64,000 nt of DNA from Petrolisthes cinctipes (lineage: Eukaryota; Arthropoda; Malacostraca; Decapoda; Porcellanidae), in contig JAWQEG010000504.1 in NCBI GenBank assembly GCA_033782935.1, positions 472,001 through 536,000 on the forward strand, given 5' to 3'. Each line of letters begins with the position of its first letter. Position 1 is the first letter of the stretch. Shown here one piece after another: positions 59,096 to 64,000 of this stretch. The notes below the pieces were generated by a model. It saw only the letters and a list, made by a program, of their open reading frames with translations, made no database searches and had not been told where the DNA came from. The translations under genes were made by a program, and so were the position numbers.

Positions 59096-59273
59096 ATGTC
59101 CAGTTAGGTCCCAGTAGTTTGCCTCGGTTAGGTCCCGATAGTCTGCTGTGGTCTATGTTAGGTTAGGTTAGGCAAGGTTATGTTATGTTAGGTTAGGTCA
59201 GATAAGGTAAGGTTTGGTTATGTTAGGTTAGGTCAGGTTAGGTTAGATAAGGTAAGGTTTGGTTATGTTAGGT
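59096..59273. repeat. Degenerate TTAGG-type array with minisatellite start
   Basis: It begins with two CAGTTAGGTCCCAGTAGTTTGCC-type units and passes into GGTTAGGTTAGGCAAGGTTATG.. repeats dominated by GGTTA words. It is a degenerate form of the arthropod telomere unit. Confidence 0.85.
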
Positions 59274-59465
59274 TGTAATAATCCCAATCAATCAAGCAAG
59301 TCAGACCCAGAAATTGATCCATTTAAATTCTAGTCGTACCCGTGGGGAATCGAACCCCGGACCAGAGAAATCTCAGGCAGTGCTTCTACCGGGTAAGCCA
59401 TAAGAGTACGCCACTGGCGTAGCTTTCAAATTCTGCCTTTAACTCTCAGGTCCGGCCATTACAAG
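59274..59465 (-). mobile_element. tRNA-like insertion in TTAGG array
   Basis: The ends TTGTAAT and ATTACAA (59273-59279 and about 59458-59464) are inverted. The minus strand contains a tRNA-like core: TGGCTTACCCGGTAGAAGC (A box) and a perfect T-arm GGGGTTCGATTCCCC (59358-59344). The anticodon arm pairs poorly. A TTGATTGATTGGG tail is present. It is a SINE or tRNA-bearing MITE rather than a functional tRNA gene. Confidence 0.6.
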
Positions 59466-59898
59466 GTTAGGTCAGATAAGGTAAGGTTTGGTTATGTTAG
59501 ATAAGGTAAGGTTTGGTTATGTTAGGTTAGGTCAGATAAGGTAAAGTTTGGTTTGGTTATGTTAGGTTAAATAAGGTAAGGTTTGGTTATGTTAGGTTAG
59601 GTCAGATAAGGTAAGGTAAGGTTTGGTTAGGTTAGGTCAGATAATGTTAGGTTAGGTTAGGTCAGGTCAGATAAGGAAAGGTTATGTTAGGTTTGGTTGG
59701 GTCAGGTTAGGTCCCAGTAGTTTGCCCAAGTTAGGTCCCAGTAGTTTGCACAGGTTAGGTCCCAGTAGTTTGCACAGGTTAGGTCCCAGTTGTTTGCACA
59801 GGTTAGGTCCCGGTAGTTTGCACAGGTTAGGTCCCAGTAGTTTGTCCAGGTTAGTTCCCGGTAGTCTGATGCGGTCTAGGTTAGGTCAGGTAAGGTCA
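59466..59898. repeat. TTAGG-like array and GGTTAGGTCCCAGTAGTTTGCACA minisatellite
   Basis: 59466-59705 is a mosaic of GGTTAGGTCAGATAAGGTAAGG. 59706-59870 has about seven 24 bp units related to those at 23.5-24.0 kb, followed by GTCAGGTAAGGTCAGG. Confidence 0.9.
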
Positions 59899-60800
59899 GG
59901 CTAATTTCAAAATGCCCCATTTGAATATGCCCTATCTTTGAAATGGGGCATTTGCAGAGGAAATGTCATAGAAGAAAAATAGTCTCAGAATGGTTTAAAT
60001 TTGTGGGTAATGAAGGTAGAAATACCGTACTCAATAACGGTAATTCTTTCAATATTTACCGGTCAGGCTAATTTCAAAATGCCCCATTTGAATATGCCCT
60101 ATCTTGGAAATGGGGTATTGCAAAAGAAAATGTCATAGACGAAAAGTGTTTTAGAATGTTATAAATTAGTGGGTAAAGAAGGTAAAAACATTGTAATATA
60201 AAATGGCTATATAATAGATAATTACCGTTATATTTCCTCGGGTTGTTTTTTTTTCCCCTAGGTTTGTGTGTGTTTTTTTTTCAAGGGTTGTGTGTGTGTT
60301 TCCAGGCTTGTTTTATTCATTACTTTACAGGTTAATAACGTAATTTACTAAGCCTGTGTTAATTAATTAAATTATTATACTTGTTAAATTTAATTATCTT
60401 ATATCGATGAATTATATATTGTATTTCACTTGGTTTCCTTCCCTATTGACTCGTATATATCATAATAAACCACTAAAGAACCATTAATATGGTATTAGTA
60501 CAGAAGTGGACCTGAATTCAGCAGTGTTGCCAGATCCGGCTGGGTCCTAGTATTTTACCCCTGTCATTTATTGTACTTTATCACGATTATTTCCCGGTAG
60601 TTTGCCCAGGTTAGGTCCCGGTAGTCTGATGCGGTCTAAGTTAGGTTAGGTCAGGTCAGGTAAGGTCAGGCTAATTTCAAAATGCCCCATTTGAATATGC
60701 CCTATCTTGGAAACGGGGGATTTGAGGAAGAAAAACCATAGTAGAAAAGTGTCTTAGAATGGTCCAAAATAGTGGGTAATGACAGTAAAATATCTATTAT
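59899..60800. repeat. Three copies of a ~140-bp CTAATTTCAAAATGCCCC repeat
   Basis: Copies begin at about 59903, 60063 and 60667, each preceded by a GGTCAGG word. Each has GCCCCATTTGAATATGCCC, then TATCTT, and a later GTGGGTAA. Between copies 1 and 2, 60005-60062 matches the LINE F 3' end including its hairpin. AT-rich sequence with no gene fills 60190-60480, and another minisatellite unit lies at about 60595-60625. Confidence 0.8.
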
Positions 60801-60838
60801 ACAGTAAGGTCCACTTCTGTACCTTTACCATTAATATT
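60483..60838. repeat. ~30-bp inverted repeats flanking 300 bp (MITE-like)
   Basis: ATTAATATGGTATTAGTACAG plus AAGTGGACCT (60485-60515) pairs with the reverse complement of about 60807-60838. The core AGTACAGAAGTGGACCT/AGGTCCACTTCTGTAC is exact over 16 bases. The inside holds repeat copy 3. Confidence 0.7.
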
Positions 60839-60889
60839 ATCAATTACAACAATACAACATAGAAAACTACAAAAACTCACACTTTATTA

Positions 60890-61287
60890 TTGTTGTTGTT
60901 GTTGATGATGATGACTGAGAGTGCGTTCGGGTGTAGCCTTTGCAACGGTGCTCTCTTACTGTCTTCCTCTGCAGACTCTGCAGAGAGAAAACAAAAAACA
61001 GCACCAAAGAATACATGTATACACATCATACTTTCATCCTCTATATCCTATACAACCTGCTCGTCCCTATATACTCCTTCTCCTCCTCCTCCTCCACCTT
61101 CCTGCCAGACCACACCCCTACGCACATCCCTCCTCTTCCCCCACCGCGCCCCAACCCACCCCACATCCCTCCTACTCCCCCACCACGCCCCAACCCACCC
61201 CACATCCCTCCTCCTCCCCCACCACGCCACAACCCACCCCATCCATATCCCTCTTCCTCCTCTTCCTCCCCACCCCACTTCCTCGTC
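60890..61287 (-). repeat. LINE G 3' UTR with ~39-bp C/G-rich tandem repeat
   Basis: Three units of CCCCACCACGCCCCAACCCA followed by CCCCACATCCCTCCT (plus strand) lie at about 61136-61245, with CCT-rich flanks. The minus strand is G-rich. This produces long Pro-rich shadow frames on the plus strand. Confidence 0.75.
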
Positions 61288-63808
61288 TCATTCTTTCACG
61301 CTCTCTATTATCACTGGACTGTACAGCTCTCGTTCACTAAGACATAGCAGCACTTTAGCTGCCACTGTCGCTTCCACCATCTCCCTCCAGTTTCTCACTC
61401 CTAGTTCACTAATTACCACATTCAGCATGATAGCTCTCTCTCGTTCATACTTATCACATACCATCAACACATGTTCTACTGTCTCATCTTCCCTACTCTC
61501 ACACATCCCACACACCTTACTACCTTCATTATTCCATCTATATATTCTGTCATTCACCTCCAGTGACTTCGTTCTTGCCTTAAACATCAGCTCACTTCCC
61601 CAGCTACCATCATAGAACACTTCACTCCTTGGTATGTCCTTAGAGGAGTACCAATCTAGCGTGCTCTTCTGACTTATGCCTCTCATCCATTCATCTCTGC
61701 CTATTTTTTGTATCCGTCTCTTAATCTCATTTATCCATTTCTCATCACTCCATCTGCCCCTTTCATCTAGCATTGGGTACTGCATTGCACACTTTTCCAT
61801 TCTCTTATCACACATCCTTCTTCACTTAGTGTACCGTCCTGTCCATTTATACCCCATCTGTCTTCATTCATTCCCTCTAGTCTAACCTTATATCTCAACA
61901 CTCCTTTGGCTATCCTCTCCTCAAACATACTCCATCCAGCGTCACCTCTTATTGCTTCCACACCTACATACTTGCTTGCACCTAATGCTGTTCTTCCTAT
62001 CCTATTCTGTACTACTTCCAGTCTGTTAAAGTCATTCACTGTCCATGTCATAGTCTCCAGTCCATACATGAGTCCAGGTACAGCCATACCTTTCCATACA
62101 CCACGCACTACCTCATACTTATTGGCTCTACACCTTGCCACACTTCCTAGTCTTCCTACCAACTGGTTTGCTCTTGATAACCTATCAGTCTTTGTCCTAT
62201 CACACCCTTTCTCATCCACAATTATTCCCAAGTATCTATACTCTTTTGTCCTTTCAATCACATTTTCACCCAGTCTCCACGTTCTACCTATATCACGATC
62301 ATCCCCATTCACTACCAATACTTTGCTCTTATCACTCCCAAACTTGACATTAAAATCATTCCCATACTCTGTAACTACATCAAGTATTCTCTGCAGTGTC
62401 TCACCTGTCTCACTCAGCATCACCACATCATCTGCATACAACAAAATACTCAGTACATACTCCCCTACCTGAATCCCTAAACCTTCCTTCCTCACTCGTG
62501 CAGCTAGTTCCTCTGTATACAGACCAAACAACAATGGTGAAAGTACGCATCCTTGCCTCACACCTCTCTTACTCTCCACCCACCCTGTCTTTAAATCGCC
62601 CATACTGTACACTGCCCTGGTTTCCTTATACATACTCATTATAATATTCATTACCTTGCTACTAACTCCCACTCTCTCCAACACCTTGCCTAGCTTATAC
62701 CTGTTAACTCTGTCATACGCCTTCTCAATGTCTAGAAATGCTAAGTTAACTTTCCTGTTATCTTTCACCATTTTTTCAATAACTTCTCTCACTACGAACA
62801 TATTATCCTCCCCTCTCCTATCTGTCCTAAAACCATTCTGTTCCTCTCCCATCACTTTATACCTCTCCACATTCTCTTTCAACTTTTCATTCAGGATGCC
62901 ACAAAACACCTTTGATACTATATCTGTTAGAGCTATAGGCCTATAGTTCCTAAGCTCCCTCTTACTCTTGTGTCCTCCCTTATGCAACACAGTCATTCTA
63001 CTCTAATTCCACTTGGCACTTTTTCCTCTACCCAGATTACTCTGAATAGAGAGTAAAGGCCTTCTAATACTCCTTCCCCTCCCTCCTTGTAGAACTCATA
63101 CGGAACCCCATCCCTGCCTGCTGCTTTACCTGCTTTCAGTTTCCCTACATACTTCCTGATCTCAGCTTTACTTATTTCTGCCTCATTCACACCACCTATT
63201 TCCTCCCAGAATTCCTTTATAGCATTCACCTTGTCCCTTGTGTCCCTCACTATGTTTCCTCCAACCACTAATTCATCCACTCTGATTCTCTCCTTCTGCT
63301 TCTCACCCCTTAAAAAGTCATACCACTCATTACCACCTTCCTCTCCCTTGGCACGCAAACTCTACCACTTTCTTGTCATCCACAACTCTGGCTTTTCTGA
63401 TCAGTTTTTTTACCTCCTCCTGTCTACGTTCATACTCCTTCCATGCCTCCTCATATGCTATTCTATCTGGCTTTTCTGATCAGTTTTTTTACCTCCTGTC
63501 CACGTTCCTACTCCTTCCATGCCTCCTCAAATGCTATTCTATCTGGCTTTTCTGATCAGCTTTTTTGCCTCCTGTCTACGTTCATACTCCTTCCATGCCT
63601 CCTCATATGCTATTCTATTTTCCTCACTATTGCCTACATTTTTCCTTAGTCTTCTACACTTCCTATTACTCTCCTTCCTCGCATTCTCAATATCTTCATT
63701 CCACCAGTTCTTCATCAATCTTCTTTTATTGCTATTCCTCACCCTTCCTATCCTTCTCTCACCCACCTCTGTCACTTTCCTAATCAGGGAATCATTCAGT
63801 TCATCCAC
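61288..63808 (-). pseudogene. LINE G ORF2: linker, reverse transcriptase, CCHC C-terminus
   Basis: Linker 63808-63539 is followed by the 76 bp tandem expansion that breaks the frame. 63358-62993 has GKAAGRDGVPYEFYKEGG (RT start). 62996-61767 is open for 409 codons with NYRPIALTDIVSKVF, QNGFRTDRRGEDNM, LAFLDIEKAYDRVN (Asp), GVRQGCVLSPLLF and ILLYADDVVML (catalytic YADD). The shift near 62995 is small. After another shift near 61800, 61815-61288 gives WYSSKDIPRSEVFYDGSW and CGMCESREDETVEHVLMVC, then stop. It is of the same general type as LINE F, with no RNase H. The polymerase palm is intact. Confidence 0.88.
63388..63620. repeat. 76-78-bp unit tandemly triplicated in LINE G
   Basis: The unit CTGGCTTTTCTGATCAGTTT.. 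to ..GCTATTCTATC starts at about 63390, 63467 and 63543. The unit is not a multiple of three throughout, so it disrupts the EN-RT linker frame. Confidence 0.9.
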
Positions 63809-64000
63809 TCAGTCACAACCAGTGTTGCCAATTTTGTAGTACCAATTTCCCACAGATTAAGGATTTTTTCCCCACAGATTGAAATAAAGATCCCACAAAA
63901 TAAATAAAGACAAATTTTATTGTTTCATTTCAATCTACAAGAATATTGTATTAATAGATTTCTCCTCACTAAAGAAAAGCAATTACATAATATTTGACAA
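63583..64000. repeat. Duplicated segment, right copy (matches 57908-58330)
   Basis: It contains the LINE G linker, the junction AACCAGTGTTGCCAATTTTG and the zinc-finger 3' flank in the same orientation and order as 57908-58330, with only scattered differences. Confidence 0.9.
63969..64000 (-). CDS. Probable second zinc-finger gene, last codons (right edge)
   Basis: By alignment with 58319-58345, the minus strand reads VKY as in the first gene, but its TAA is TAT here, so the frame would run on (YVIAFL) to TAG at 63969-63971. The rest lies outside the window. Confidence 0.45.
   Translation of the reverse strand, partial: VKYYVIAFL

Larger units (their letters stand above)
60885..63830 (-). 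mobile_element. LINE G (5'-truncated, RT well preserved)
   Basis: On the minus strand it runs from a truncated start in the EN-RT linker (63830) through RT, a C-terminal CCHC and a G-rich 3' UTR of about 400 bp to (CAA)n/AATAATAAAG at 60885. It lies beside the 3' flank of a presumed second zinc-finger gene. Confidence 0.85.

Noticed and set aside
59344..59358. Functional tRNA gene on the minus strand
   Set aside because: The T-arm is perfect, but the anticodon stem and acceptor stem do not pair well. It sits in a repeat with inverted ends.
60890..61615. Three overlapping Pro/Ser-rich plus-strand frames of 135-241 codons
   Set aside because: They are the reverse of the LINE G C-terminus and its G-rich 3' UTR. 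Composition alone keeps them open.

Overview
This 64 kb window is eukaryotic, intron-bearing and very rich in transposable elements. I read it as arthropod, most probably a decapod crustacean. That is an inference from degenerate TTAGG-type (arthropod telomere) repeats, a variant ionotropic-receptor chemosensory gene, and the mix of non-LTR retrotransposons, PIF/Harbinger, hAT and Gypsy remnants. No species is claimed. Almost all long reading frames belong to decayed mobile elements. Host-like genes are few: a cold-shock-domain (Y-box-like) unit present at least twice in tandem (1-676 and 6532-7499), the 3' exons of an ionotropic receptor (8101-9682), a two-exon THAP-domain gene (minus, 24661-26340), a C2H2 zinc-finger gene (minus, 58319-58990), and the extreme 3' end of what is probably a second copy of it at the right edge.

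The dominant repeat is one non-LTR family, called 'A' here. It has ORF1 with three CCHC knuckles and ORF2 with AP endonuclease, reverse transcriptase, RNase H and a C-terminal CCHC (I-clade-like architecture). Five copies are present: A1 677-6523 (-), A2 11826-16042 (+), A3 20066-21602 (-), A4 36421-40530 (+) and A5 47171-53634 (-). A5 is the best preserved. Other non-LTR elements are B (21603-22324, +), C (43590-47170, +), D (17040-18585, -), E (16512-16914, -), F (53636-57907, -, with a PHD-finger ORF1) and G (60885-63830, -).

The clearest DNA transposon is a PIF/Harbinger element at 26505-36403. It has about 25 bp terminal inverted repeats and a TAA target duplication. It carries a broken HARBI1-like transposase (+) and a better preserved Myb/SANT-like accessory gene (-). 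A non-autonomous LTR retrotransposon (27082-31946, LTRs of about 1.4 kb) is nested inside it. Smaller insertions are a tRNA-derived SINE with a 10 bp target duplication, a hAT MITE inside A3, long foldbacks, and a 34 bp perfect inverted repeat embedded in (AT)n inside the receptor intron.

Two loci (about 23.5-24.0 kb and 59.1-60.8 kb) carry the same minisatellite theme, GGTTAGGTCCCGGTAGTCTGCCC, with TTAGG-like arrays. The right end contains a duplicated segment (57908-58330 and about 63583-64000) that links a zinc-finger 3' end to a LINE G 5' fragment. I found no bacterial-style operon, CRISPR array or functional rRNA/tRNA gene.
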